Assembly (NCBI GenBank): GCA_910586775.1
Contig: CAJUJN010000025.1
Coordinates: forward strand, 1 to 55,027
DNA length: 55,027 nucleotides
Direction of reading: 5' to 3'
Source: an uncultured Acetatifactor sp.
Lineage (GTDB): Bacteria; Bacillota; Clostridia; Lachnospirales; Lachnospiraceae
A program made the translations under genes and the position numbers. Numbering within the stretch: position 1 is the stretch's first letter; every line of letters starts with the position of its first letter. This document shows, piece by piece, positions 32,707-41,381 of the stretch. The notes below the pieces were generated by a model that did no database searches, had not been told where the DNA came from, and was given only the letters and a program-made list of their open reading frames with translations.

Positions 32707-33879
32707 ATGGAAGTATATCTGGACAATTCCGCCACTACCAGAGCCTTTCCGGAGGTTGCGGAACTGATGACAAAGATCATGTGTGAGGATTACGGCAATC
32801 CCTCCAGCCTCCATATGAAAGGAGTTCAGGCGGAGCAGTATCTGCGCTATGCGAAAGAAACCTTCGCCAGGCTTCTGAAAGTAAGTGAGAAAGAGATATT
32901 TTTCACTTCCGGCGGCACCGAATCGGATAATATGGCGCTGATCGGCTGTGCCCGGGCAAATGACAGACGCGGGAATCATCTGATTACCACGCAGGTGGAG
33001 CATCCAGCCGTATTAAATACCATGCGTTACCTTGAGTCCATCGGGTACAGGGTGACTTATCTGCCGGTAAATTCTCAGGGCTGTATTTCTACAGGGGACC
33101 TGCAGCGGGCAATGACGCCGGGTACCATACTGGTTTCCGTCATGCATACCAACAACGAAATAGGGACACTGCAGCCCATCGCCGAAGCCGGAGCGCTGAT
33201 TAAGCGTATGAATCCCAATACGCTTTTCCATGTTGACGCGGTGCAGGGCTTCGGAAAAGCAAAAATATTCCCGAAAAAGATGGGGATTGACCTGTTGTCC
33301 GCCAGCGGGCACAAGATTCACGGGCCTAAGGGAGTGGGGCTTCTGTATATTGGCGATAAAGTGAAAATTCATCCCATTATCCACGGCGGCGGCCAGCAGA
33401 TGAACCTTCGCTCCGGGACGGATAATGTGTCTGGCATAGCCGGATTTGCAAAGGCGGCGGAGCTGCTGTATGAGCATTATGAGGATGATGTGAAGCGGCT
33501 GTACCAATGCAAGCGTTACTTTATGGAAGGCGTAAGGAGGCTGGAGGGCGTGAAAATCAACGGGCTTCTTCCGGAAGCGCCTGACGGGGCAGGGACAGCG
33601 CCCCATATTGTCAGTGTTTCCATAAGGGGTGTCCGCAGTGAGGTATTGCTTCATGCTCTGGAGGAGGACGGCATCTATGTGTCCGCGGGCAGCGCCTGCG
33701 CTGCAAGGAAGCCTCAGCCGTCTGTCACGCTGAAAGCCATCGGTGTGGAGCGGGAACTGCTGGATTCCACAATCCGTTTCAGTTTCTCCGTCTATACCAC
33801 AATGGAAGAAATAGACTATACATTACAGGCAATGTATGATAAAATTCCTATGTTGCGGAAATATACCCGCAGGCGCTGA
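32707..33879 (+). CDS. Cysteine desulfurase (NifS/IscS family)
   Basis: 390 residues, class V aminotransferase fold. The PLP lysine is in SGHKIHGPKG near residue 207, the cofactor-binding HVDAVQ near 176, and the catalytic cysteine in SAGSACAARK near residue 327. It removes sulfur from cysteine as a persulfide. The gene is followed by thiI in the same direction, so this copy probably feeds ThiI for 4-thiouridine and possibly thiazole synthesis, as NifZ does in Bacillus, rather than general Fe-S assembly. ATG 32707 follows AAGGAG. Confidence 0.94.
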   Translation: MEVYLDNSATTRAFPEVAELMTKIMCEDYGNPSSLHMKGVQAEQYLRYAKETFARLLKVSEKEIFFTSGGTESDNMALIGCARANDRRGNHLITTQVEHPAVLNTMRYLESIGYRVTYLPVNSQGCISTGDLQRAMTPGTILVSVMHTNNEIGTLQPIAEAGALIKRMNPNTLFHVDAVQGFGKAKIFPKKMGIDLLSASGHKIHGPKGVGLLYIGDKVKIHPIIHGGGQQMNLRSGTDNVSGIAGFAKAAELLYEHYEDDVKRLYQCKRYFMEGVRRLEGVKINGLLPEAPDGAGTAPHIVSVSIRGVRSEVLLHALEEDGIYVSAGSACAARKPQPSVTLKAIGVERELLDSTIRFSFSVYTTMEEIDYTLQAMYDKIPMLRKYTRRR

Positions 33880-34120
33880 CTGCTTCGGGGGAAGTGCCTG
33901 CGTCTCCTGCGCCCAGGGGACATATGATTCTTCGCTGCGGCAGGGGTGGTTTCCAGGCAGTTTATGCAGGCATCCGGATGCTGTACAGAGCAGGGTAGGG
34001 TGCCGGGGACGGACAACGGCCGGGCTTGTATTTGGATTGTCGGGCTATGGGGCTCTTCATGCGGCCGGGAGGAACAGGAAGCTTTGCCGCGGCAGGCGCC
34101 GCTCAGAGAAAGGATAAAAT

Positions 34121-35299
34121 ATGTTTACAGCTTTTTTGATAAAATATGCCGAAATCGGTATAAAGGGAAAAAACCGTTATCTGTTTGAGGACGCCCTGGT
34201 GCATCAGATCAAGTTTGCCTTGAAAAAGTGCGAGGGCAAATTCCTGATTCATAAGTCCCAGGGGCGGATTCATGTGGACGCTCAGGGAGATTTTGACTAC
34301 GACGAGACAATAGAACATCTGCAGAAGGTATTCGGCATTTCCGGTATCAGCCCGGTGGTATATGTTGAGGATGAGGGTTTTGAGAAGCTTTGTGACAGGG
34401 TTGTCAGCTACATTGCCGATGTCTATCCCGACAGGAATAAGACCTTCAAGGTGCATTCCAGGAGGGCGCGGAAGGACTACGCAAAAGAGTCTATGGAAAT
34501 CAATGCGGATATGGGTGAGGCAATCCTGAATGCCTATCCGGAGATGTCTGTGGATGTGCATAACCCTGATATTATGCTGAATATTGAGATCAGAGAGAAG
34601 ATTTATATTTATTCGGAGACCATACCCGGTCCGGGAGGCATGCCGGTAGGCACGGGCGGCAAGGCGATGCTGCTTTTGTCCGGCGGCATTGACTCCCCTG
34701 TGGCCGGTTATATGATTGCAAAGCGGGGCGTGAAGATTGACGCGGTCTATTTCCATGCACCGCCCTACACCAGTGAGCGGGCGAAGCAGAAAGTGGTGGA
34801 CCTGGCAAAGGTCGTGTCCGCATATGCGGGACCGGTGTGGCTTCATGTAATCAATTTTACGGATATCCAACTCTATATTTACGAAAAATGCCCCCATGAG
34901 GAGCTGACCATCATCATGCGCCGCTACATGATGAGGATTGCGGAGCATATTGCAAAGGAGACGCACTGTCTGGGGCTGATCACCGGGGAGAGTATCGGGC
35001 AGGTTGCGTCTCAGACCATGCATTCCCTGATTGCCACCAATGAGGTATGTGAACTGCCTGTGTACCGTCCGCTGATCGGGTTTGATAAGAATGAGATAGT
35101 GGATATTTCACAGAAAATAGATGCGTTTGAGACTTCTATCCAGCCTTATGAGGATTGCTGTACTATTTTTGTGGCCAAGCACCCTGTGACGAAGCCGAAT
35201 GTGAACATTATCCGCCGCCACGAGCGTAATCTGGAGGAAAGGATAGAAGAACTGGTGCAGACCGCTTTGGATACAAAAGAGCTGATTGTGGCAGAGTAA
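34121..35299 (+). CDS. thiI: tRNA 4-thiouridine sulfurtransferase ThiI
   Basis: 392 residues: an N-terminal ferredoxin-like domain, a THUMP domain (about 60-165) and a PP-loop ATPase with LLSGGIDSPVAGYM at about 185-198. It ends without a rhodanese domain, as in the Bacillus-type enzyme, so sulfur must be passed directly from the partner desulfurase. It adenylates and thiolates U8 of tRNAs. ATG 34121 follows AGAAAGGAT at about 34104-34112. The 241-base gap to the desulfurase gene holds no clear signal. Confidence 0.96.
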   Translation: MFTAFLIKYAEIGIKGKNRYLFEDALVHQIKFALKKCEGKFLIHKSQGRIHVDAQGDFDYDETIEHLQKVFGISGISPVVYVEDEGFEKLCDRVVSYIADVYPDRNKTFKVHSRRARKDYAKESMEINADMGEAILNAYPEMSVDVHNPDIMLNIEIREKIYIYSETIPGPGGMPVGTGGKAMLLLSGGIDSPVAGYMIAKRGVKIDAVYFHAPPYTSERAKQKVVDLAKVVSAYAGPVWLHVINFTDIQLYIYEKCPHEELTIIMRRYMMRIAEHIAKETHCLGLITGESIGQVASQTMHSLIATNEVCELPVYRPLIGFDKNEIVDISQKIDAFETSIQPYEDCCTIFVAKHPVTKPNVNIIRRHERNLEERIEELVQTALDTKELIVAE

Positions 35300-35408
35300 G
35301 GAAATACCTGCAAATAACTGCTGCAGGTTGATTCTGGTTTTTATCGTGTTTTCTGGCTTTTGCCTGAAGAAATTGTAGCAGTTGTTTTCCGGCATTTCCG
35401 AAACAAAA

Positions 35409-35440
35409 GCCTCCGGGGACGTGCCCTGGAGGCCTTTCTG
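35409..35440. terminator. Bidirectional terminator
   Basis: GCCTCCGGGG and CCCTGGAGGC form a stem of about ten pairs around ACGTG. The plus side ends CTTTCT and the minus side ends CTTTTGTTT, so it can serve both thiI and the HPr-like gene on the minus strand. Confidence 0.7.
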
Positions 35441-35538
35441 CCCAATATTGTCTTTTGTGCCTGGATTCTGTAAACCGCCTGTTCTCTGGACCGTCGGAAT
35501 TTATACTCACGACCGAAGACATGTGCCGGTCGAAAGTG

Positions 35539-35603
35539 TATAACGAGTGAGCGCTTCTGCAGCGCAGAACAGAAATCGGCAAATGAATGCGCTCACGAGT
35601 ATA
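35539..35603. repeat. Palindromic intergenic repeat, copy C
   Basis: 65 bp beginning TATAACGAGTGAGCGC and ending GAATGCGCTCACGAGTATA. The arms TGAGCGC and GCGCTCA are perfectly complementary. It is the clearest member of the family and lies 50 bases past the stop of the HPr-like gene. Confidence 0.7.
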
Positions 35604-35652
35604 GCGACCTGTCCGGGCCGGGTATATGGTTGGCAGCAGGGAGTTGAAATGT

Positions 35653-35886
35653 TTATTTTACAATGTAGGGATTTAATAATTCCAGTACTTCGTCAGCGCC
35701 TTCTTCCGTGTGGATATTCAGATCAATGGGCTTGGACAGGTCCAGGCTGAAGATACCCATGATAGACTTTGCGTCTACAACGTATCTGCCGGATACCAGG
35801 TCGAAATCGTAATCAAATTTGGAAATGTCATTTACGAAGGACTTTACTTTGTCGATAGAATTTAAAAAAATCTGTACTGTTTTCAA
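35653..35886 (-). CDS. HPr-like protein lacking the phosphorylatable histidine
   Basis: 77 residues, HPr length. The central segment AKSIMGIFSLDL matches the HPr regulatory serine region (Ser46, here Ser41). Where HPr has GIHARP with catalytic His15, this protein has SIDKVK, so it cannot take part in PTS phosphotransfer. By analogy with Crh of Bacillus, which also lacks His15, it may act only as a Ser-phosphorylated regulator of carbon catabolite control. The start is TTG (complement of 35884-35886) with an excellent AGGAGG 8 bases upstream. It is divergent from mtaB, with its own promoter and terminator. Confidence 0.8.
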   Translation of the reverse strand: MKTVQIFLNSIDKVKSFVNDISKFDYDFDLVSGRYVVDAKSIMGIFSLDLSKPIDLNIHTEEGADEVLELLNPYIVK

Positions 35887-35926
35887 TGGCTATGCCTCCT
35901 TGATTATTTTCAGTCTCTCATCAATT

Positions 35927-35955
35927 ATATTAATGTCTGGCATAATAAAAGTCAA
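35927..35955 (-). promoter_or_regulatory. Promoter of the HPr-like gene
   Basis: On the minus strand: TTGACT (complement of 35950-35955), a 17-base spacer and TAATAT (complement of 35927-35932); an alternative TATAAT lies 3 bases further on. Confidence 0.6.
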
Positions 35956-35989
35956 GGCGAAAACCGTACAAAAAAAGTGGGGAAACATT

Positions 35990-37372
35990 ATGAAAACTGT
36001 GGCATTATACAATCTGGGCTGCAAAGTAAATTCCTATGAAGTGGAGGGAATGGGACAGAAGCTGCGGGAAAAGGGCTATGAGATTGTGCCTTTTGAGGAA
36101 AAAGCGGACATCTATATCGTGAATACCTGTACGGTAACCAACATTGCAGACCGAAAGAGCCGCCAGATGCTTCACCGGGCGAAACAGCTGAACCCGGACG
36201 CCGTGGTGGTGGCTGTGGGCTGCTATGTGCAGACAGGCCTGGCAAATGTGGAACAGGACAGCAGCATCGACCTTGCCATCGGCAATAACCATAAAAAGGA
36301 CATTGCGGAGCTTCTGGAACAATACCTGAAGGAGCGCCGGGATACGGATATCGGACAGGATGCGCCGGGTGCAAAGACACTTTGGGGCGCTGCTGTCACG
36401 GATATGAACAAAAGCTGCGAATATGAGGAAATGCAGCTGCGGCAGACGACAGAGCGCACCAGGGCATATATCAAGATTCAGGACGGCTGCAATCAGTTCT
36501 GCTCTTACTGTGTGATTCCCTACGCCAGGGGGCGGGTGCGCAGCCGCCGGGCGGAGGATATTTTACAGGAAATCCGCGGGCTGGTGGCTGCAGGCTGCCG
36601 GGAAGTGGTGCTTACGGGGATTCATATCAGTTCCTACGGGATTGATTTTCCGGACAGGCAGCAGGGGATGCCGAATGTAGCTTATAACGGAAGCAGCAGT
36701 CTGATTGAGCTGACGGAGCAGATTCATGAGATTCCGGGATTGGACAGGATACGTCTGGGCTCCCTGGAACCCAGAATCATAAATCAGGAGACTGCCAGAC
36801 GGCTGGCAGCCATGCCGAAGATTTGCCCTCATTTTCATCTTTCCCTCCAGAGCGGATGCGATGCTACTTTAAAAAGGATGAATAGACATTACACTGCCGG
36901 GGAATACTACATCTGTGTGGAGGAATTACGGCGCTTTTTTGACAATCCCGCCATCACCACGGATGTGATTGTCGGTTTTCCGGGGGAGACGGAGGAAGAG
37001 TTTGCGCAGACGGAGGCATTTCTGGAAAAAGTGAATTTTTATGAGATGCATGTCTTCAAATATTCCAGGCGCACGGGGACGGCGGCGGCCGCCATGCCGG
37101 CTCAGGTGCCGGAGACAGTGAAGACACAGCGCAGCGGAGTGCTTCTGGAGCTGACAAAGATGCAATCCAGAGCATTCAGGGCACATTACATAGGAGAGGA
37201 AGCGGAAGTGCTTCTGGAAGAAAGACGTGAGATAGAGGGGCGTATGCTGCTGACAGGGCATACGAAGGACTACGTGAAGGTTGCCGTGGACGCCGCTGAC
37301 GGCACACTGAGGGAAAATATGCTGGTTACCGTGCCTGTAAAGGAATTTCTGACCGATGAGGTTCTGATATAA
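35990..37372 (+). CDS. mtaB: tRNA t6A37 methylthiotransferase MtaB
   Basis: 460 residues. The N-terminal methylthiotransferase domain has three cluster cysteines (LGCKVNSYE, NTCTVTN, VGCYVQ), then radical SAM CNQFCSYC near residue 165 and a C-terminal TRAM domain. It turns t6A37 into ms2t6A in ANN-decoding tRNAs. ATG 35990 is chosen with a GTGGGGAAA site upstream; a longer frame to 35819 would run through the divergent promoter of the HPr-like gene. Family length is normal (430-460). Confidence 0.95.
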   Translation: MKTVALYNLGCKVNSYEVEGMGQKLREKGYEIVPFEEKADIYIVNTCTVTNIADRKSRQMLHRAKQLNPDAVVVAVGCYVQTGLANVEQDSSIDLAIGNNHKKDIAELLEQYLKERRDTDIGQDAPGAKTLWGAAVTDMNKSCEYEEMQLRQTTERTRAYIKIQDGCNQFCSYCVIPYARGRVRSRRAEDILQEIRGLVAAGCREVVLTGIHISSYGIDFPDRQQGMPNVAYNGSSSLIELTEQIHEIPGLDRIRLGSLEPRIINQETARRLAAMPKICPHFHLSLQSGCDATLKRMNRHYTAGEYYICVEELRRFFDNPAITTDVIVGFPGETEEEFAQTEAFLEKVNFYEMHVFKYSRRTGTAAAAMPAQVPETVKTQRSGVLLELTKMQSRAFRAHYIGEEAEVLLEERREIEGRMLLTGHTKDYVKVAVDAADGTLRENMLVTVPVKEFLTDEVLI

Positions 37373-37534
37373 CTGCCTGTGATTGTGACGGCAGACAGGA
37401 GTTGATATTTCGCACAGCGTTCTGACAGGAAGTTTATTTGAGGGCGGATGATGGCAATCAGTCTGAATAACTGATATAAAAGTTGTAAAATATATGCAAA
37501 AAAACAAAATTATGCCATGAAGCCCCGGCAAGGC

Positions 37535-37563
37535 TTGAATTTTACATACAAATGAGGTATATT
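37535..37563 (+). promoter_or_regulatory. Sigma-A promoter of the ireB-ruvX region
   Basis: TTGAAT at 37535-37540, a 17-base spacer, TATATT at 37558-37563. The leader to ireB is about 40 bases. Confidence 0.7.
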
Positions 37564-37610
37564 AGTAAGAAGTATATGTAAGAGCCGTTTTACGGAATGG
37601 AGGTCAGAAT

Positions 37611-37874
37611 ATGCAGAATTTGGGAAATACACAATACTTTAGGGTAGCGTCGGAGCCCATAGAAGGGGCAAAGGTTGTTCTGGCCGCCGTATACGAGGCA
37701 TTAACGGAGAAAGGCTACAATCCGGTGAACCAGATTGTGGGATATATCATGAGCGGTGATCCCACTTATATTACCAGCCATAAAAATGCGCGCAGCATGA
37801 TTATGAAAGTGGAGCGCGACGAACTGGTAGAAGAACTGCTGAAAGAATATATCCGCACCAAAGACTGGCACTAG
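37611..37874 (+). CDS. ireB: IreB family regulatory phosphoprotein
   Basis: 87 residues, the usual length of UPF0297/IreB. Highly typical segments: NTQYFRVASEP, VYEALTEKGYNPVNQIVGYIMSGDPTYIT, and ARSMIMKVERDELVEELL. In Enterococcus IreB is phosphorylated on N-terminal Thr by the PASTA kinase IreK and lowers cephalosporin resistance. A Thr lies in the matching N-terminal NTQYF position. It begins the conserved ireB-ruvX-yrzB block. Confidence 0.95.
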   Translation: MQNLGNTQYFRVASEPIEGAKVVLAAVYEALTEKGYNPVNQIVGYIMSGDPTYITSHKNARSMIMKVERDELVEELLKEYIRTKDWH

Positions 37875-37948
37875 AGAAAAACGGCGCGGCCGGAAATGCT
37901 CTGCGAGGCATGGGCACGGGCAGGATATAAACAGGAGGAACATCTGTG

Positions 37949-38407
37949 ATGCGGATTATGGGGCTTGATTTTGGTTCCAGGACAGTGGGAGTAGCGGTGA
38001 GTGACAGCTTGCTCATAACTGCCCAGAGTCTGGAAATCATCCGCCGCAAGGAGGAAAATAAGCTGCGCCAGACTTTGGCCAGGATAGAAGAGTTGATTGA
38101 GGAGTACGAGGTAGAGGAGATTGTTCTGGGACTGCCGAAGAACATGAACGCCACAGAGGGCGTGCGTGCGGAGCTTACAAGGGAATTTCAGGATAAGTTG
38201 GAGCGCAGGACAGGCCTGCCGGTCATTCTCTGGGATGAACGGCTGACTACTGTGGCCGCAGATAAGGCAATGATGGAGAGCGGTATCCGAAGGGAGAACC
38301 GCAGGGAGTATGTGGACAAGATAGCGGCGGCCCTGATTCTGCAGGGATATCTGGACAGCCGCAGCATAGGACAGGATACAGCATCCTGCGGGACAGAAGA
38401 TTTATAA
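37949..38407 (+). CDS. ruvX: Putative Holliday junction resolvase RuvX/YqgF
   Basis: 152 residues, RNase H-like fold. Catalytic acidic residues are in GLDFGSRTVGVAVSD at the N-terminus, in LPKNMN..E near 72, and DERLTT near 95, with a late Asp (YVDKIAA). Family members act on Holliday junctions or on pre-16S rRNA 5' end processing. ATG 37949 follows GTG 37946 directly; AGGAGGA at 37933-37939 fits either. The last bases overlap a half copy of the palindromic repeat. Confidence 0.93.
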   Translation: MRIMGLDFGSRTVGVAVSDSLLITAQSLEIIRRKEENKLRQTLARIEELIEEYEVEEIVLGLPKNMNATEGVRAELTREFQDKLERRTGLPVILWDERLTTVAADKAMMESGIRRENRREYVDKIAAALILQGYLDSRSIGQDTASCGTEDL

Positions 38408-38440
38408 CCGTGAGCGCATTCGTTTGCTGCTTTTTTGTCT
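38403..38440. repeat. Half copy of the palindromic repeat, reverse orientation
   Basis: TATAACCGTGAGCGCATTCGTTTGC resembles the inverse of the right half of copies A-C (TATACTCGTGAGCGCATTC). The other half is missing. It begins inside the ruvX stop codon and is followed by a T-run, so it may help stop transcription. Confidence 0.45.
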
Positions 38441-38501
38441 CGCATAATAGAAGCATAGGGCTGATTGCGGCAGGATGTATGTATTTCGGAGTGGAGAAGA
38501 G

Positions 38502-38765
38502 ATGGAAAAGGCAGGAAAGGTTACATTTCAACTGGATCAGGGGGGATCGGAGAGTTTTTATGTACTGGAACAGACCCGAATAGGAGGTATCGACTACATC
38601 CTTGTCGCCGACTGCGAAGAAGGAGACGGGGAGGCTATGATTTTGAAGGATATTTCCGAAGACGGGGACGAGGAAGGCATCTATGCGGTTGTATCCGATG
38701 AGGACGAGCTTGATGCGGTGGCCGGCGTTTTCAAGAATATGCTTGAGGATGTGGAATTTGAGTGA
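38502..38765 (+). CDS. DUF1292 protein (YrzB-like)
   Basis: 87 residues, acidic. Matches the DUF1292 pattern (VTFQLDQGGSESFYVLEQTRIGG and YILVADCEEGDGEAMILKD). Function is unknown, but the gene follows ruvX in many Firmicutes. ATG 38502 is chosen because GTGGAG at 38490-38495 precedes it; in-phase ATG 38475 would add nine residues. Confidence 0.88.
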   Translation: MEKAGKVTFQLDQGGSESFYVLEQTRIGGIDYILVADCEEGDGEAMILKDISEDGDEEGIYAVVSDEDELDAVAGVFKNMLEDVEFE

Positions 38766-39039
38766 GCATTCGGATACCGCAGCAAAGCTGCTATAATGGC
38801 AGCGGCCTGCCGCTGTATCAATAGCGGTTTTGTTGTAGTTTATTGCAAATTTCATCGATGTGCAGTATACATTCCTGATTCGAACAGGATGGTAAAGTCC
38901 GGTGATAGGAGGACATGGTTGAAAAGCGAAAAAGGGATAGATGGAAGAGCGCGGAGGAAGGACAGGGAGCAGCAAGGGGAAGAAATGCTGTCCGCATTTG
39001 TTGTACCGGAATCCGGAATGATAATTCGGAGTTGGGGAA
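38766..39039. other. Upstream region of fur, with a weak promoter
   Basis: 274 bases without a convincing gene. TTCGGA at 38769-38774 and TATAAT at 38792-38797 are 17 bases apart, a possible promoter. A CAGCGGCCTGCCGCTG palindrome (38800-38815) follows at once, near the predicted start, and could be an operator or hairpin. Confidence 0.35.
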
Positions 39040-39510
39040 ATGGAAGTGGAGGAAGACAGATTTAAGCAGCTGTTAAAGGACAGGGGGCTGAAGGTGACCC
39101 GTCAGAGACTGGCGGTGCTGGAGGCAATCGATTCCTGCCCGAAGGAGCATCTGACTGCCGAAGAGGTATTTGAGCTTGTAAAAGTGGACTGTCCCGAGAT
39201 CGGGCTGGCTACTGTTTATAGAACAATACAATTGCTGAATGAGCTGCATCTGATTGACCGGGTTAATTTTGATGACGGTTTTGTACGCTACGAGATGGGG
39301 AGTGCTCTGGAAAGCGGATTAAGACATCGCCATCATCATTTGATCTGTATCAAATGCGGTAAGGTGATTTCCTTTCAGGATGACTTGCTGGAGGGGCTGG
39401 AAGGAAAGATTGCCGAAACTACCGGATTTCGAGTTGTGAATCATGAGGTCAAGCTGTACGGCTTTTGTATGGAATGTGGAGGAGATTTGATTGAAGAAAA
39501 AAGAGAATAA
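39040..39510 (+). CDS. Fur family metalloregulator
   Basis: 156 residues. N-terminal winged helix (GLKVTRQRLAVLEAI, then LATVYRTIQLLNE), then the metal-binding domain with RHRHHHLICIKCGK near 92 and a second CMECGG near 147, giving the two CxxC structural zinc site. Whether it senses Fe, Zn or peroxide (Fur, Zur, PerR) cannot be decided by eye. It sits between yrzB and the RNase J gene; its 3' end overlaps the RNase J start by 20 bases, so the two are coupled. Confidence 0.92.
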   Translation: MEVEEDRFKQLLKDRGLKVTRQRLAVLEAIDSCPKEHLTAEEVFELVKVDCPEIGLATVYRTIQLLNELHLIDRVNFDDGFVRYEMGSALESGLRHRHHHLICIKCGKVISFQDDLLEGLEGKIAETTGFRVVNHEVKLYGFCMECGGDLIEEKRE

Positions 39511-41164
39511 GAGCGGTTCCAGGCTAAAGGTGATTCCCCTGGGGGGACTGGAACAGATTGGTATGAACATTACTGCCTTCGAATATGGGGACAGTATTGT
39601 TGTGGTAGACTGCGGTCTGTCATTCCCGGCAGACGATATGCTGGGAATAGACCTTGTCATTCCTGATGTGACTTATCTGAAAGACAATATCGACAAGGTG
39701 AAAGGGTTTGTGATTACGCACGGTCATGAAGACCACATTGGAGCGCTTCCCTATGTGCTTCGGGAGATGAACGTACCCGTTTATGCCACCAGGCTTACCA
39801 TGGGAATTATTGAGAATAAGCTGAAGGAGCATGAACTGACCAAAACTACCAAGAGAAAAGTCGTAAGATTTGGACAGTCCATCAACATGGGGCAGTTCAG
39901 GGTGGAGTTTATCAAGACAAACCACAGTATCGTGGATGCTGCAGCGCTGGCAATTTATTCCCCTGCCGGCATTGTGGTGCATACGGGAGATTTCAAGGTG
40001 GATTACACGCCTGTCTTCGGAGATGCCATTGACTTACAGCGTTTTGCGGAACTGGGCAAGAAGGGCGTGCTGGCGCTGATGTGCGATTCCACCAATGCGG
40101 AACGTCCGGGCTTTACTCCTTCTGAGAGGACTGTGGGGACAACCTTTGACACGCTGTTTGAGGAGCATAAGAATACCAGGATTTTTGTGGCAACTTTTGC
40201 ATCCAATGTGGACAGGGTGCAGCAGATTATCAATTCCGCGTATAAATTCGGACGTAAGGTATGTGTGGAAGGCCGCAGCATGGTCAGCATCATCGAGACA
40301 GCCAGAAATCTGGAGTGCATCAGTATTCCCGATAATACATTGATTGAGATTGAGCAGATGAAGGATTATCCCAATGAGCAGCAGGTCATCATCACGACGG
40401 GAAGCCAGGGGGAGAGTATGGCGGCGCTGAGCCGTATGGCAGGAGGCATGCACCGTAAGATTACCATCGGTGCGGGAGACACGGTGATTTTCTCATCCAA
40501 TCCCATACCGGGGAATGAGAAATCCGTCACCAAGGTGATCAATGAGCTGATTCGCAAGGGCGCGGATGTTATTTTCCAGGATGCCCATGTGTCCGGACAT
40601 GCCTGCCAGGAAGAGATCAAGCTGATCTATTCCCTGATCCGCCCTAAATACGCAGTGCCTGTACACGGGGAGATCAAGCACTTGAAGGCTCAGGCGAAGA
40701 TTGCCCAGAGTCTGGGGATAGAGAAGGAGGACATCTTCGTGCTGTCTTCCGGCGATGTGCTGGAGATGGACGAGGACGGTGCAGAAGTGACAGGGCGCGT
40801 GCCTGTGGGCGCAATCCTGGTGGATGGCCTGGGTGTGGGAGACGTGGGAAATGTAGTGCTCCGTGACCGTCAGCACCTGGCTGAAGACGGCATTATGGTA
40901 GTGGTTATGAGTCTCGACAGGATGGGAGGGCAGTTGGTAGCCGGCCCCGATATTGTGTCCAGGGGATTTGTATATGTGAAGGAATCTGATGAACTGATAG
41001 AAGAAGCACGACAAACCGTAGATGAGGCGCTGCAGAAATGTCTGGACAGAGGCATCACGGACTGGGGGCGGCTGAAAAATACCACGAAAGATACCCTCAG
41101 CGATTACGTATGGAAGAAGACCAAGAGGCGTCCTATGATATTGCCGATTATCATGGAAGTGTGA
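39491..41164 (+). CDS. rnj: Ribonuclease J
   Basis: 557 residues. Metallo-beta-lactamase domain with the zinc motif THGHEDHIG near residue 77, a beta-CASP domain with TGSQGESMAAL near 305 and the HVSGHA motif near 370, and a C-terminal domain. RNase J is a 5'-3' exonuclease and endonuclease for mRNA decay and rRNA maturation in Firmicutes. The start is TTG 39491 with GGAGGAG about 7 bases upstream, inside the end of the fur gene. It is the only RNase J in the window. Confidence 0.95.
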   Translation: MKKKENKSGSRLKVIPLGGLEQIGMNITAFEYGDSIVVVDCGLSFPADDMLGIDLVIPDVTYLKDNIDKVKGFVITHGHEDHIGALPYVLREMNVPVYATRLTMGIIENKLKEHELTKTTKRKVVRFGQSINMGQFRVEFIKTNHSIVDAAALAIYSPAGIVVHTGDFKVDYTPVFGDAIDLQRFAELGKKGVLALMCDSTNAERPGFTPSERTVGTTFDTLFEEHKNTRIFVATFASNVDRVQQIINSAYKFGRKVCVEGRSMVSIIETARNLECISIPDNTLIEIEQMKDYPNEQQVIITTGSQGESMAALSRMAGGMHRKITIGAGDTVIFSSNPIPGNEKSVTKVINELIRKGADVIFQDAHVSGHACQEEIKLIYSLIRPKYAVPVHGEIKHLKAQAKIAQSLGIEKEDIFVLSSGDVLEMDEDGAEVTGRVPVGAILVDGLGVGDVGNVVLRDRQHLAEDGIMVVVMSLDRMGGQLVAGPDIVSRGFVYVKESDELIEEARQTVDEALQKCLDRGITDWGRLKNTTKDTLSDYVWKKTKRRPMILPIIMEV

Positions 41165-41381
41165 GAAGAATTTCCAGGCGGCCTGCTGAACGATGTTCAG
41201 CATAGTACGGCCGCTGAGAAATTCTAAGTCTTGCACGGAAGAATGCCTAAAGTGCGGGAATTCTTTCGGATTGGCGGCAGTTTATGAAAGAGATGTGCCG
41301 TACTTAGTGGCATTGGTCTTGCGGGCGGCATGGCGGAGGAGCACTAAAAGGCATGCTGCCGCAGGCGGCAGGGAGGTTGAT

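Larger units (their letters stand above)
35300..35652. other. Intergenic region between thiI and the HPr-like gene
   Basis: 353 bases between converging genes. It contains a bidirectional terminator (35409-35440) and repeat copy C (35539-35603). No further open frame is convincing. Confidence 0.5.

Noticed and set aside
35819..35989. N-terminal extension of MtaB by 57 residues
   Set aside because: The extension runs across the divergent promoter and start of the HPr-like gene; the family begins at MKTVALYNLGCKVN.
38796..39065. 89-codon open frame between the DUF1292 gene and fur
   Set aside because: No ribosome site, Cys/Arg-rich composition of chance frames, and it overlaps the fur start.
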